Positions 1-8,957 of a stretch of 64,000 bases of DNA are shown here, one piece after another. The notes beneath the pieces are model-generated. The model saw only the letters and a program-made list of their open reading frames with translations, searched no databases and had not been told where the DNA came from. Within the stretch, counting starts at the first letter, position 1, and each line of letters begins with the position of its first letter. The translations under genes were made by a program, and so were the position numbers. Source of the stretch: CAMBDS01 sp964355675 (GTDB taxonomy: Bacteria > Electryoneota > AABM5-125-24 > Hatepunaeales > Hatepunaeaceae); NCBI GenBank assembly GCA_964355675.1, contig CAYHEC010000019.1, forward strand, positions 1 to 64,000. The letters run 5' to 3'.

Positions 1-95
1 CCTGGAACGCCTCTTCTGTCCCTGCCGGAGTCTATCTCGTTCGTCTCCAAGCCGGGCAAGAGGTTTCGACCAAGAAGATTGTTCTAATTCGATAG
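1..95 (+). CDS. C-terminal end of a T9SS-secreted protein (partial)
   Basis: Only the last 30 codons are in the window; the frame starts at base 3 and ends at TAG 93-95. The visible residues read PAGVYLVRLQ and end KKIVLIR, the last two strands of a type A T9SS C-terminal sorting domain. In this family the tail directs a periplasmic protein through the outer membrane and is then removed. A palindrome and a hairpin terminator follow. The N-terminal function cannot be seen. Confidence 0.75.
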   Translation, partial: WNASSVPAGVYLVRLQAGQEVSTKKIVLIR

Positions 96-120
96 TTTTA
101 GTTCTGTAGTGCCGGTAGTA

Positions 121-140
121 GTGCCGATTTAAATCGGCAC
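121..140. repeat. 20-bp perfect palindrome
   Basis: GTGCCGATTTAAATCGGCAC is self-complementary over its full length. It lies between the upstream T9SS gene and the terminator. A related start (AGTAGTGCCGAT) recurs at the 5' end of pilQ near 22128, so it probably belongs to the dispersed palindromic repeats of this genome. Confidence 0.6.
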
Positions 141-157
141 TTCTGGCACTATAATAC

Positions 158-192
158 AAAGAGCCGCTCTGTATGGAGCGGCTCTTTATTCT
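158..192. terminator. Rho-independent, probably bidirectional terminator
   Basis: A 12-bp perfect stem (AAAGAGCCGCTC, 158-169, with its complement 176-187) encloses a 6-nt loop. It begins with A residues and ends with T residues, so it can serve both the plus-strand gene ending at 95 and the minus-strand gene ending at 234. Confidence 0.75.
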
Positions 193-194
193 TT

Positions 195-220
195 GGAGGG
201 CGGGTTTAAACCCGCCCTCC
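195..220. repeat. 26-bp perfect palindrome
   Basis: A perfect palindrome centred on TTTAAA with arms GGAGGGCGGG and CCCGCCCTCC. It sits just downstream of the minus-strand T9SS gene. No protein site can be assigned; it resembles the other short GC-rich palindromes scattered between genes here. Confidence 0.55.
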
Positions 221-233
221 ATGAGCAATTTTC

Positions 234-1589
234 TTACTTCAAATGCGCAACCTTGACTAAACCCTTGTGCTCTCCGGCGGTTACCTGCACAAGATAGATT
301 CCAGCCGCCATCTTGCCAGCTGGTATGGAGGTTCGGTGGATGCCAGCTCCGAGCTGAAAATTTATCGCGAACGTATTTCGTCCCAAGACGTCATAAATTG
401 TCACTACAACCTGAGAAGCTTCAGGCAAACGGACTTCTAAAGCGAAGCGGTCGTTGAACGGATTCGGAAAAGGCGCACCAAGTGCAAATTCAAGCGGTGT
501 TGTCGGGGCATCCGGTGTGCGGAGCGGATCGGTGAACTCCACATCACTGATTATTCGCTCATCGACAGGGACTTCAAAACTTGTCGAACGTGTCTCCCCA
601 CCTCGTCCATCTCTTACAATCAGAGCAAGACGATCCCCGGCACGAAGCATCGAGGGCTCGCCACCCATTGCAAGTGGAAGGTTAAAACGACCGGCGCGAG
701 TCTGGTCAGGAACGACGCGGAATTCACTGATAGGCTCGTTTACGGTCTCCAGCGCGCCGTCTTGGCCGATGCGCACGCGCTCCCTGATGGCTATCACGGT
801 CAGTTCGCCTGAACATGGTTCGCCCGTAGGATTGCAGACCGCAAGACCGCCGTCATTTCCGACTATCAGCGGTTCAGGAGGACGGTGATAATTTCCAATT
901 TCCCCGTCATTATCGCCAACAACCGGCCCGGCGTATCGCTCGTAAAGAGCTTCGATTTCAATCGGCGGTCCAACCTGTCGGGGAGGTTGGTGATGGAGCA
1001 AGGCAATGTAGGCTTTGTCAGGAGCGATCTGAGTAAGATCGACGCTGTGCCATTGCAGATCGTTAGTCGCTTCAGCGAGACCGAAGCGCTCACGAGCCGA
1101 GTCCCAATTAAGAAGCAAATCTCTCCGCTCAATGGGTGGGAGGTTGGCAAGAGATTCACTCTTGCCATAAGTCGGTGCGTAGAACTGCCACCCGAGTCGC
1201 AATTGATTCCAGTTGAACTTGGTATAAAGCTCAGGGTGACCGGTCACCACCAGCCGTTTCGTCTCGTTGCCAGGGAGGTAGATCCAAAAGGCCACGCTTC
1301 GACTGAGCAAGTAGAGATTTCCGCTCCAACGGTTTGTTTGCGGATCGAAGCAAGCCCAGCGATAATTGTGCAATTGGCGGTCATAGCTGGTGATTTCGAC
1401 CGCGCCAAGCTGTGCTCCGATGACCGCTTGTAATGTCGGCGTTTCCGGTAGTACTGGAAAGGCGACGAGATTGAAGCCGGGGCGGAATTCATGGGTCCAG
1501 TAACCGACGACGTCGGACTGAGTGATGGCGAATCCACTTCCGCAAAATGCCAGAAGCAGGCCAATTCCCAACAAACGGGAGATTTTCAT
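234..1589 (-). CDS. Secreted T9SS sorting-domain protein
   Basis: 451 residues with ATG start. Residues 1-22 form a Sec signal peptide (basic start, LLGIGLLLAF core, GFA cleavage region). A W/F-N-L-V-A-F-P module with aromatic-rich repeats follows to about residue 210; the same kind of module occurs in the T9SS protein at 45192. Residues 360-451 are a type A sorting domain with the NPFN motif, a VTIYDVLGR strand and GIYLVQV near the end. It should be exported by Sec, cross the outer membrane by T9SS and end up on the surface. The ligand or function of the middle part is not recognisable. It faces the upstream T9SS gene across a shared terminator. Confidence 0.8.
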   Translation of the reverse strand: MKISRLLGIGLLLAFCGSGFAITQSDVVGYWTHEFRPGFNLVAFPVLPETPTLQAVIGAQLGAVEITSYDRQLHNYRWACFDPQTNRWSGNLYLLSRSVAFWIYLPGNETKRLVVTGHPELYTKFNWNQLRLGWQFYAPTYGKSESLANLPPIERRDLLLNWDSARERFGLAEATNDLQWHSVDLTQIAPDKAYIALLHHQPPRQVGPPIEIEALYERYAGPVVGDNDGEIGNYHRPPEPLIVGNDGGLAVCNPTGEPCSGELTVIAIRERVRIGQDGALETVNEPISEFRVVPDQTRAGRFNLPLAMGGEPSMLRAGDRLALIVRDGRGGETRSTSFEVPVDERIISDVEFTDPLRTPDAPTTPLEFALGAPFPNPFNDRFALEVRLPEASQVVVTIYDVLGRNTFAINFQLGAGIHRTSIPAGKMAAGIYLVQVTAGEHKGLVKVAHLK

Positions 1590-1622
1590 AATCGCTCCAA
1601 AATCTGGTACAAAGTACTGAAT

Positions 1623-1654
1623 GCAGTACGACAGACAGACATGTTTGTCACTGC
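1623..1654. repeat. Inverted-repeat element (GTACGACAGACA type)
   Basis: GCAGT at 1623-1627 pairs with ACTGC at 1650-1654, and the interior GACAGACAGACATGTTTGTC is itself nearly palindromic. The TACGACAGACA core recurs in the longer element at 47230-47322, so this appears to be a short member of a dispersed family. It lies upstream of the T9SS gene start. Confidence 0.5.
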
Positions 1655-1668
1655 AAGAGAGGCTGAAA

Positions 1669-1923
1669 CTAAAAGTACTCTTTAATAAGATACGGCAGTA
1701 ACATGAATCCGTGAGTGATATACCGTTCGATTAGCTTCCCGAATGGCCAATGATAGAGTAGCCAACCGATAAGGATCAATTCCACAGCGCAAACGGCAAT
1801 TCCGTAGCCTGCCAGCCGTAGAAACGGTTTAAATTCGCCCTTGAACAGCAGAGACAAGCAACCAAAAATCAGTGCGAGAGCTGTCAAGGTGTAAAGGATG
1901 TCAAGAAAAGGGATTGAATTCAA
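1669..1923 (-). CDS. Small hydrophobic membrane protein, unknown function
   Basis: 84 residues from a TTG start preceded by AAGGATTAAA, a usable ribosome-binding site. Two strong hydrophobic segments (about residues 7-27 and 38-57) and a shorter one near the C-terminus suggest an inner-membrane protein with two or three helices. I recognise no family. It precedes the T9SS gene on the same strand but is separated by a palindromic element, so co-transcription is uncertain. Confidence 0.45.
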   Translation of the reverse strand: MNSIPFLDILYTLTALALIFGCLSLLFKGEFKPFLRLAGYGIAVCAVELILIGWLLYHWPFGKLIERYITHGFMLLPYLIKEYF

Positions 1924-2107
1924 TTTAATCCTTTAACCTTTGTTTTCTGACTTATGAATTCACCGAACCAAATCTGCGGGTATTTGGAATCTATTCCGCA
2001 TCAACCCTATAAGATAGACTCCATTTACCTCAAAATGCAAATCCTTGGCGATACTATGGGAGTTGATTACAAACAGTATTACTCAAATTTAGAATGGGAA
2101 TCATGAG

Positions 2108-2155
2108 AAAGGAGCCAACCAACCCAAGCTTGGGCTGATTGGCTCCTTTATTTCG
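2108..2155. terminator. Terminator just outside the island, probably the original tRNA-Pro terminator
   Basis: AAAGGAGCCAA at 2108-2118 pairs with TTGGCTCCTTT at 2139-2149; the interior holds the palindrome CCCAAGCTTGGG. It lies just left of the displaced tRNA-Pro fragment at 2206. Because the tRNA reads leftwards, this is where the tRNA transcript would have ended before the island inserted. Confidence 0.65.
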
Positions 2156-2205
2156 AGCAATATGCAAGGCTCACGATTTTTTCAGCCGTTTGCAAAGTTG
2201 TCTTT

Positions 2206-2252
2206 GTCGGGGCGACTCGATTTGAACGAGCGACCCCCTGCTCCCAAAGCAG
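2206..2252. repeat. Left attachment site (displaced tRNA-Pro 3' fragment)
   Basis: Identical over 47 bp to 17018-17064. It covers the anticodon arm through the 3' end of tRNA-Pro on the minus strand, but the sequence beyond 2252 does not continue the D arm or the 5' acceptor strand, so this copy is not a working tRNA. Confidence 0.9.
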
Positions 2253-2337
2253 AAAAACAGCAAAATATCGCCAATCTTGGAATCACCCAATATCACATAA
2301 ACATTCTGTAATACACGTATGTTACATTGCCATTCTT

Positions 2338-2399
2338 CGCTAATCTTCGTTAATCTTCGTCAATGGTCGTTGACAGCATACGTTCCCATATTGTTCCCA
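2338..2399. promoter_or_regulatory. Putative recombinase arm-binding repeats, left end
   Basis: TAATCTTCGT occurs twice in tandem (2341-2360) with a degenerate third copy, CAATGGTCGT. Then comes ACGTTCCCATATTGTTCCCA at 2380-2399, which is repeated exactly at 16926-16945 near the right end. Short repeats just inside both attachment sites are typical arm-type sites for integrase or excisionase. This role is inferred from position and repetition only. Confidence 0.5.
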
Positions 2400-2435
2400 C
2401 AAATTACTCCAACGATTTTACTACGCTGTCAAAGA

Positions 2436-3479
2436 TCAATACGGAAGCCTGTCGGCGGCTTTCATCCGATGGTCTGGTTGAAGGTGAGAATACAACTCCG
2501 TCACCTGAGTCGAGGAATGACCTAATAACGAAGCAACGGTCGAAATGTCAACTCCACTCATTATTAGGTGCGAAGCAAACGTGTGCCGAAGCGTATGTAA
2601 CGTTAAGTTGTCCGGCAGTCCTTCTGCCTTCTCTCGAATTCGACGAATCCGCTTTGAGACTCTTCGAGGATCCTTTGAGAACCTCCAGAAAACATGCTCA
2701 TTCCCTTGGCTGTCTTCTCGCAATTCCTGTAATAGAACGATTAACCGATCTGTAAGAGGAAATCCTCTTCGTAGCTTTGTCTTGCTATCGCTCTGCCCAA
2801 GATAAACCTGTCCATTGGGCAAGTCAACGTCGTTCCACTTCAAATCAGTTGCTTCAGTTCTTCTGCAACCAGTCCAAAGATAAAACTGGATCAATCTTGT
2901 AAGATGAGGTTCTTCAATCCCTGCAAGCATTAACCTAATTTGATCCTGATCGAGAAACAAGGCTTTGCGAGCTGGTTCAGCTTGAGTAAACGGTTTAATT
3001 GTCCGAAATGGGTGCTCTTTTAACAACCCGTGCTCCTCGACTGCCCGGTGAAATACAGCTTTGATTTGCCGAAGATACATGTTAATGCTTGTGCGGCTGT
3101 ATTTGCATTCATCACGTAAATAGGTAAGAAAACCGTCAATGACTCTGCGATCAAAGCTCTCAACCAGCTTATCCCCGGTAAACTCCTGCAATTTTTTCAA
3201 GGCTTGAGTATTGATCTCAATCGTCCTTGCCCGTCGTCGTGAAGCACACCATTCAGCATCCTTGGTAATCAGATCTGATAGATTTGCCGCTTTGGGTCTT
3301 TGACGCGATAGCTTGGGATTTTCATCGTTTGCAAGCATCGCTTCAACTTTGGCTTTTTGTTTTACAGCCTCTCGTTTAGTGGTAATACCGATTTGTACCT
3401 TTTCCTGCTTGCCATGCCACCAATAGACGACTCGCCAAGTCGTTCCATGCTTTACTACTCTGCCTTCAAGAGATGCCAT
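2436..3479 (-). CDS. int: Tyrosine recombinase / phage-type integrase
   Basis: 347 residues, ATG start. Residues 1-55 look like an arm-type DNA-binding domain (WRVVYWWHGK, then a basic helix), 65-165 a SAM-like core-binding domain, and 175-340 the catalytic domain. The catalytic set is visible: R206 in TGCRRTE, H295-x-x-R298 in HTLRHT, H321 in LLGH, and nucleophile Y330. It should cut and rejoin the 47-bp tRNA-Pro sites. It lies next to the left attachment site, far from the intact tRNA. The second recombinase follows 30 bp away on the same strand, upstream in transcription. The arm-binding domain makes this the better candidate for the island integrase. Confidence 0.93.
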   Translation of the reverse strand: MASLEGRVVKHGTTWRVVYWWHGKQEKVQIGITTKREAVKQKAKVEAMLANDENPKLSRQRPKAANLSDLITKDAEWCASRRRARTIEINTQALKKLQEFTGDKLVESFDRRVIDGFLTYLRDECKYSRTSINMYLRQIKAVFHRAVEEHGLLKEHPFRTIKPFTQAEPARKALFLDQDQIRLMLAGIEEPHLTRLIQFYLWTGCRRTEATDLKWNDVDLPNGQVYLGQSDSKTKLRRGFPLTDRLIVLLQELREDSQGNEHVFWRFSKDPRRVSKRIRRIREKAEGLPDNLTLHTLRHTFASHLIMSGVDISTVASLLGHSSTQVTELYSHLQPDHRMKAADRLPY

Positions 3480-3509
3480 GATACTCCCCGTAATAATTTG
3501 GTGGTATTG

Positions 3510-4427
3510 TTAGATGCCTAAATAACGGCTGCTGCTGTCATCCGGGCGGGCGTGAAGGTACTTGCCGGTCGTTGCAGTTGAAGAATGACCGAGTGTTGCT
3601 TGAACCAAATGAATCGGCGCTCCTCGGTCGAGGGCGTGTGTCGCATGAGCATGTCTTAACCAATGAGGCGAGACTGGACGAGTGATCCCGGCACGTTTGG
3701 CGGCGGCCCGGACTATTCGGAGGATTTGCGAGGCGTCGATCCGTCCGTCCTGATTGATGTTTACAGACGTGCGACGATTGAGCGAATGGAAAATGACAGC
3801 CTCAAGATTACTTTCTTCCCTGAGTTTATTCAATTCCTTCCAAGTCCCTTGAGACAGCAGAACGAACCTCGTCTTCGATCCCTTGCCGTAGATTGTGATT
3901 TGAGCCGTCTCCCGGCGTTCCTGCACGTCTTTCCAAGTGAGGTGACATAATTCACTCACCCGAAGGCCCGCGCTGTAGAGAAGGCGTAGAATCGCCCTAT
4001 TGCGAGCGTTCGTTTCGAGTGCCAGCATCTTGTGAACCTCGTCCTCAGTCAATATCTTCTCGGCAAGGCGGTTCTTCAAAGGGGGGAGCTTGACAGCCCG
4101 CCCAATATCGAACATAAGATAACCGAGTCGATGCCCGAAAGACAAGAGGCTCTTGACAGCGGCCAGGGCTCTCGCTTTGGTAGTCGGTTCACCTTCCACG
4201 TTATCGCTGAACGCCTGCAAGTCAGATAATGTGACTACCGGAAGAGGTTTGCCAACGAAAGCGAGAAAGCGCTCTGCCTCGGCTCGATAGGCTCGCTGAG
4301 TGTGGTGACTCCGACCATGAAGCCAGAGGTTGATCAAATGGTGATCGTTATCTGCCTGTCGAAGGGATTGATGTTGAGCCAGGGAAGCGATTGTGAGTGA
4401 GGCGTCTGAATTCAATGTTGACTCCAA
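3510..4427 (-). CDS. XerC/D-like tyrosine recombinase
   Basis: 305 residues from a TTG start. It has the usual Xer layout: core-binding domain at about 25-115 and catalytic domain at 125-300. Catalytic residues are R156 in AGLRVSE, K182 in GKGSKTR, H255-x-x-R258 in PHWLRHA, H281 in LGH and Y290. It has no separate arm-binding domain and no strong ribosome-binding site before the TTG, so the start could lie a few codons off. It forms a leftward pair with the integrase at 2436. It may resolve multimers or assist integration or excision; the chromosomal dif recombinase is less likely because it sits in an island. Confidence 0.88.
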   Translation of the reverse strand: MESTLNSDASLTIASLAQHQSLRQADNDHHLINLWLHGRSHHTQRAYRAEAERFLAFVGKPLPVVTLSDLQAFSDNVEGEPTTKARALAAVKSLLSFGHRLGYLMFDIGRAVKLPPLKNRLAEKILTEDEVHKMLALETNARNRAILRLLYSAGLRVSELCHLTWKDVQERRETAQITIYGKGSKTRFVLLSQGTWKELNKLREESNLEAVIFHSLNRRTSVNINQDGRIDASQILRIVRAAAKRAGITRPVSPHWLRHAHATHALDRGAPIHLVQATLGHSSTATTGKYLHARPDDSSSRYLGI

Positions 4428-4455
4428 TATTTTTGGTTAATGCAGGATAAGGTTA

Positions 4456-4476
4456 CTTATCTTGCATTAAGATAAG
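4456..4476. promoter_or_regulatory. Operator-like inverted repeat between divergent transcripts
   Basis: CTTATCTT (4456-4463) and AAGATAAG (4469-4476) are perfect complements separated by 5 nt. The site lies between the leftward recombinase pair and the rightward restriction operon promoter, where a regulator could control both. No regulator can be assigned. Confidence 0.4.
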
Positions 4477-4519
4477 GTGTGAATACTCTCTTGTCAAGAG
4501 CCGAAATAAGTTTCAATGA

Positions 4520-4548
4520 TTGACACGTAAAAATGAATCAGGTATATT
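4520..4548 (+). promoter_or_regulatory. Sigma70-type promoter of the restriction operon
   Basis: TTGACA at 4520-4525, a 17-bp spacer and TATATT at 4543-4548. It is followed about 30 bp later by the hsdR start at 4579. Perfect -35, near-perfect -10 and ideal spacing. Confidence 0.75.
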
Positions 4549-4578
4549 CAAGGATCTTGAATAATTTTGAGTCGGAAT

Positions 4579-7422
4579 ATGAGCAGGACTCCAGAGGAAA
4601 TCGCCCGCGAGCAGATCGATGCGAATCTGAGTGCTGCTGGCTGGATTGTCCAAGACTTTAAGGAGCTTGACCTTACGGCTGGGCTTGGCATTGCTGTGCG
4701 TGAATTCAGCATGAAGCCGGGATTCGGTGAAGCTGATTATCTGCTCTATATTGACCGCAAGGCAATCGGCGCTATCGAAGCCAAAGCCGAGGGTACTCTT
4801 TCAGGCGTCGAGGCACAATCGGCAAAGTACGCAGCCGGTCTGCCTGACAACCTGCCCGCCTATCACCGACCTCTCCCGTTCATCTTCGAGTCGAACGGCT
4901 CGAAGACATACTTCACCAATGGGCTTGATCCGACGCCGCGCAGCCGGGAACTATTCAATTTCCCACGCCCGGAGTCTCTTCTGGAGTGGGTTTCGCAACC
5001 CATGCAACTCCGGGGAATGCTCAAAATTCTTCCGATACTTGATGAGACCCGCCTCTGGAGTGCGCAGACGAGAGCCATTACCAATCTTGAAGCATCCTTT
5101 GCAAGAGCCGACCAGAGGGCGCTCATTCAGATGGCAACCGGTTCAGGAAAAACCTTTACCGCCGTCAATGTCGTCTATCGCTTGCTGAAACATGCTGGTG
5201 CAAAGAAGATCCTTTATCTCGTGGATCGAAAACAACTCGGTGAGCAGACCGAAGGTGAGTTCACCAACTTTGAACCGCCCGACGATCAACGCAAGTTCCC
5301 TGAGCTTTACATCCTTCAGCGACTCAAATCAAACACCATCAATATCGCCTCAAACGTTGTTATCACCACGATTCAGCGTCTCTTCTCCATGCTGAAAGGA
5401 GACGAGGAGTTTGATGCTGGAAACGAAGAGGATTCCGCCTTCGATTCTGCTCGTCCCTGGCAAGGATCGCCTCCAGAAGTCGTCTATAACGCTGCTATCC
5501 CACCGGAATTCTTCGATGTCATCATCGTCGATGAGTGTCACCGATCCATCTACGAGCTTTGGAGTCAAGTCCTGCTCTATTTCGACGCCTTCCTTGTCGG
5601 GCTAACTGCAACTCCTGCCGGAAAGACAATCGGCTTCTTTAATCAAAATCTTGTGATGCAATATGGTCACGATGAAGCCGTTGCAGATGGAGTCAACGTT
5701 GACTTCGATGTCTATCGAATACGGACTGAGATCACCGAGAACGGAGCAACCATCGTTTCAGGCGATGGCGGGGTCTATGTCGAAAAACGCCACAAGCTGA
5801 CTCGCCGGGAACGATTGGAGTATCTCAGCCAGGATTTGACCTATACCGGCAACCAACTCGACCGGGACGCTGTTTCTGAAAGTCAAATTCGCACTATCCT
5901 CGAACAATTCAGAGATAAGACGATCCCTGAAGCTTTCCCCGGCAGAGAGGAAGTGCCTAAGACTCTCGTATTTGCCAAAGACGATTCCCATGCTGATGAC
6001 ATAGTAAGAATAGCCCGCGAGGTTTTTCACCAGGGCAATGACTTCTGCCAGAAGATTACCTATAGAACAGGCTTCACCAAAGTCACCCGTAAGGTTCAGA
6101 ACGATGATGGAACGGAGTCCGAGTCAACCGAATGGGTGAAGACCTCAAGCCTCTCGCCCGATGAAATACTCTCTAACTTCCGTAATAGCTTTTATCCCCG
6201 GATAGCTGTCACTGTCGATATGATTTCGACCGGAACCGACGTTAAGCCTATCGAATGCGTCTTCTTCATGCGCAACGTCAAATCAGCCGGGTTCTTTGAA
6301 CAGATGAAAGGACGCGGTGTCCGGGTTATCGCGCCTGATAAGCTGAGGAGCGTCTCGCCGAGCGCCAAGGTCAAGGATCGTTTCATCATCGTGGATGCTG
6401 TTGGGGTGTGCGAGAAGGACAAGACAGACTCCAGCACCTTGAATAGGCAACCATCTGCAAGCTTGGAAAGCCTTCTCACTTATGTTTCCCAAGGCGGTCT
6501 CGATCCAGACGCCCTCACAACACTTGCCAGCAGGCTTGCCCGGCTTCAGCGTGACTTCAGGTCCGATCAACTGAACGAACTGAAGGAATTAGCAGGCGGA
6601 AAATCCTTCTCCACTCTCGCCCATAACTTGCTCGATGCTTGCGATCCTGACATTCAGATTGAAGCAGCGAAAAAGCTGCCCGACGTCGAAGGTGAACCAA
6701 CTGAGTCACAAGTTAAGAAAGCCGCTGAGAAGCTCGCTCAAGAGGCAGTTACACCGTTCCTCAAGCCTGCCTTCCGTCGTCGGATCCTCGAAATCAAGCA
6801 ACAAAATGAACAGGTTATCGACCGGCACACCATTGACGAGGTGCTCTATGCCGGGTTTGACGCCTCTGCGGTTGTGAAGGCGAAGGAAAAGGTCGATGAC
6901 TTTAAGAAGTGGATTGAAGACCACAAAGACGAACTTACCGCGCTCCAGGCAATCTACTCTGGAGTAAAGCCACTCAAGTTGTCACTCAAAGACCTGAAGC
7001 AACTGAAGGAAGCGCTAACCCGTCCTCCGTTCAACGCTACTCCAACTCAACTTTGGCGAGCGTTTCAAGCTGTCGAAGGAGATAACGTGAAGGGAACGGG
7101 CGGAAGGCTCCTCCCCGATCTGGTTGCCCTTGTTCGCCATGCGATAACCCCGGATGAGGCATTGATCCCAAGGATTGAATCGGTACGGGAGCGCTATCAA
7201 GTATTGCTGAATCAACGCGCAGCAAATACTGATTTCACTGCCGAACAAAGGGAGTGGCTTGATAGAATAGTTGACCATATTGCTTCGAGCCTGACAATCG
7301 AACAGGAAGACTTTGAGAGTGGATGGTTCTTACAACAAGGGGGGCTGGGACGTGCTCATGCAATCTTTGGTAAAGAACTTCCGGTGCTGATGGCCGAGTT
7401 GAATGAAAGGTTGGCGGCGTGA
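4579..7422 (+). CDS. hsdR: Type I restriction enzyme, HsdR (R) subunit
   Basis: 947 residues from ATG 4579. A TTG four codons upstream (4567) is also in frame, but homologues start at MSRTPEE-like sequence. Residues 45-70 hold the PD-(D/E)XK nuclease signature (D53, E67-A-K69). The SF2 translocase follows: Walker A ATGSGKT at 186-192, DECH at 318-321, then GLTATP. A helical C-terminal region contacts the methylase complex. The subunit translocates DNA by ATP hydrolysis and cuts at a distance when the HsdMS site is unmethylated. The next gene overlaps by 4 bp (GTGA). All key residues are intact, so the enzyme should be active. Confidence 0.95.
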   Translation: MSRTPEEIAREQIDANLSAAGWIVQDFKELDLTAGLGIAVREFSMKPGFGEADYLLYIDRKAIGAIEAKAEGTLSGVEAQSAKYAAGLPDNLPAYHRPLPFIFESNGSKTYFTNGLDPTPRSRELFNFPRPESLLEWVSQPMQLRGMLKILPILDETRLWSAQTRAITNLEASFARADQRALIQMATGSGKTFTAVNVVYRLLKHAGAKKILYLVDRKQLGEQTEGEFTNFEPPDDQRKFPELYILQRLKSNTINIASNVVITTIQRLFSMLKGDEEFDAGNEEDSAFDSARPWQGSPPEVVYNAAIPPEFFDVIIVDECHRSIYELWSQVLLYFDAFLVGLTATPAGKTIGFFNQNLVMQYGHDEAVADGVNVDFDVYRIRTEITENGATIVSGDGGVYVEKRHKLTRRERLEYLSQDLTYTGNQLDRDAVSESQIRTILEQFRDKTIPEAFPGREEVPKTLVFAKDDSHADDIVRIAREVFHQGNDFCQKITYRTGFTKVTRKVQNDDGTESESTEWVKTSSLSPDEILSNFRNSFYPRIAVTVDMISTGTDVKPIECVFFMRNVKSAGFFEQMKGRGVRVIAPDKLRSVSPSAKVKDRFIIVDAVGVCEKDKTDSSTLNRQPSASLESLLTYVSQGGLDPDALTTLASRLARLQRDFRSDQLNELKELAGGKSFSTLAHNLLDACDPDIQIEAAKKLPDVEGEPTESQVKKAAEKLAQEAVTPFLKPAFRRRILEIKQQNEQVIDRHTIDEVLYAGFDASAVVKAKEKVDDFKKWIEDHKDELTALQAIYSGVKPLKLSLKDLKQLKEALTRPPFNATPTQLWRAFQAVEGDNVKGTGGRLLPDLVALVRHAITPDEALIPRIESVRERYQVLLNQRAANTDFTAEQREWLDRIVDHIASSLTIEQEDFESGWFLQQGGLGRAHAIFGKELPVLMAELNERLAA

Positions 7423-8957
7423 GCGAGTTGCTTCAAATCGACCTACCATCAAGCTGGCTTGTAGTGAAGTTGGGTCACCATTTTAGCACGTCAAGCGGCG
7501 GAACTCCTTATCGAGGCAATCCAGAATTTTATAAAGGTACTATCCCTTGGCTGAAGTCGGGGGAGTTGTGTGATCGGGTCGTATATGAAAGTCAAGAGTG
7601 CATAAGTGAATCAGCGTTGTATCTATCAAGCGCCAAAGTATTTCCCATTCGGACTCTGTGCATAGCCCTATACGGTGCAACGATTGGTAAAGTCGGAATT
7701 TTAGGCATAGCAGCCGCAACCAATCAGGCTATCTGCGGTATTTTTTTACCTGATCAAATTGACGCCCGATTTCTCTTTTGGTACCTTCGCTTCATCAGAT
7801 CAAACCTAATTGAGATTGGAAAAGGGGGTGCTCAACCAAATATCAGTCAGGAGATAGTTCGAGACATTAACCTGCCTTTGGCTCCTTCTTCCGAGCAAAC
7901 CCGCATCGCCGACGCCCTTGACGAACTCTTCTCCGACCTTGATGCCGGAGTCGCGGCATTAGAGCGGGCGCGAGCCAAGTTGAAGCTTTACCGGGCGTCG
8001 CTGCTCAAAGCGGCGGTCGAGGGGAACCTCACCGCTGAGTGGAGAGAGCAGCATCCGAACGTCGAACCGGCTTCAGAGCTATTGAAGCGCATTCTCGTCG
8101 AACGCCGCAAGCATTGGGAAGAGGAGCAACTCCGCAAATTCAAGCAGAAGGGACAGGAACCTCCCCAAGGATGGAAGTCCAAGTATAAGGAGCCTGCTAA
8201 GCCGGACACGTCGAATTTGCCTGAATTGCCGGTGGGGTGGTGCTGGGCGACGGTGGGGCAACTCAATCTAGTTACGAGTGGTCAAACTCCAAAGGGAATG
8301 CCGACTGCGCCCGACAAAACCGGATCAATAGTCTGGTTCCGAGTAGGGGATATGAATGCACAAGGAAATGAGACTTGGATGATTAATCACGGCTTGCGAT
8401 TAAATTCAGCCCGTGCTACTCAACTTCATTTAAATACATACCCTTCAGGCTCGATCATTTTTCCAAAAAGAGGAGGGGCGATAGCAACCAATAAAAAGCG
8501 TCGCCTTGCTTTTGCTGCGGGCTGCGATTTGAATTTGATGGTAATCATACCCCCAAATGAATTGATGGATTATGTATGGCTATGGTTTCAAGGATTGGAT
8601 CTTGCATCGTTAAGTGACGGTTCCAATGTGCCTCAACTCAATCACCCAGATATTGTCCCCCTCAGGGTGAAGTTGCCTCCTCTTCTTGAACAGCAGGTAA
8701 TTAATGATTTTGTAGACTCTCAGATTTCTACAATCGATCACTTAGGCGAGGAAATCGACGACCAGCTCGTGTCATCCAAAGCCCTCCGCCAATCCATTCT
8801 CCGACACGCCTTTTCCGGCAAGCTCGTTCCCCAAGACCCTAACGATGAGCCTGCATCCGAACTTCTGAAGCGGATCGCCAAGGAACGGGATCAACTCGCT
8901 CGTGAAACTCTTTCGGCAAAAAGAACTCCAAAGACGAAGAAACCCAAAGCTTTATGA
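7419..8957 (+). CDS. hsdS: Type I restriction-modification specificity subunit HsdS
   Basis: 512 residues, GTG start overlapping the hsdR stop. It has two target-recognition domains (about residues 8-165 and 265-425), each followed by a conserved helical spacer. The internal duplication is visible: EPASELLKRI occurs after both halves (near 220 and 480). The two domains recognise the two halves of a bipartite DNA site; the spacers set their distance and bind HsdM. Full length, no frameshift. The overlap with the next gene is ATGA. Confidence 0.94.
   Translation: MSELLQIDLPSSWLVVKLGHHFSTSSGGTPYRGNPEFYKGTIPWLKSGELCDRVVYESQECISESALYLSSAKVFPIRTLCIALYGATIGKVGILGIAAATNQAICGIFLPDQIDARFLFWYLRFIRSNLIEIGKGGAQPNISQEIVRDINLPLAPSSEQTRIADALDELFSDLDAGVAALERARAKLKLYRASLLKAAVEGNLTAEWREQHPNVEPASELLKRILVERRKHWEEEQLRKFKQKGQEPPQGWKSKYKEPAKPDTSNLPELPVGWCWATVGQLNLVTSGQTPKGMPTAPDKTGSIVWFRVGDMNAQGNETWMINHGLRLNSARATQLHLNTYPSGSIIFPKRGGAIATNKKRRLAFAAGCDLNLMVIIPPNELMDYVWLWFQGLDLASLSDGSNVPQLNHPDIVPLRVKLPPLLEQQVINDFVDSQISTIDHLGEEIDDQLVSSKALRQSILRHAFSGKLVPQDPNDEPASELLKRIAKERDQLARETLSAKRTPKTKKPKAL

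Noticed and set aside
2206..2252. A second tRNA-Pro gene at the left island end
   Set aside because: Only the 47 bp of the 3' half are present; the D arm and 5' acceptor strand are missing, so it is an attachment-site remnant.
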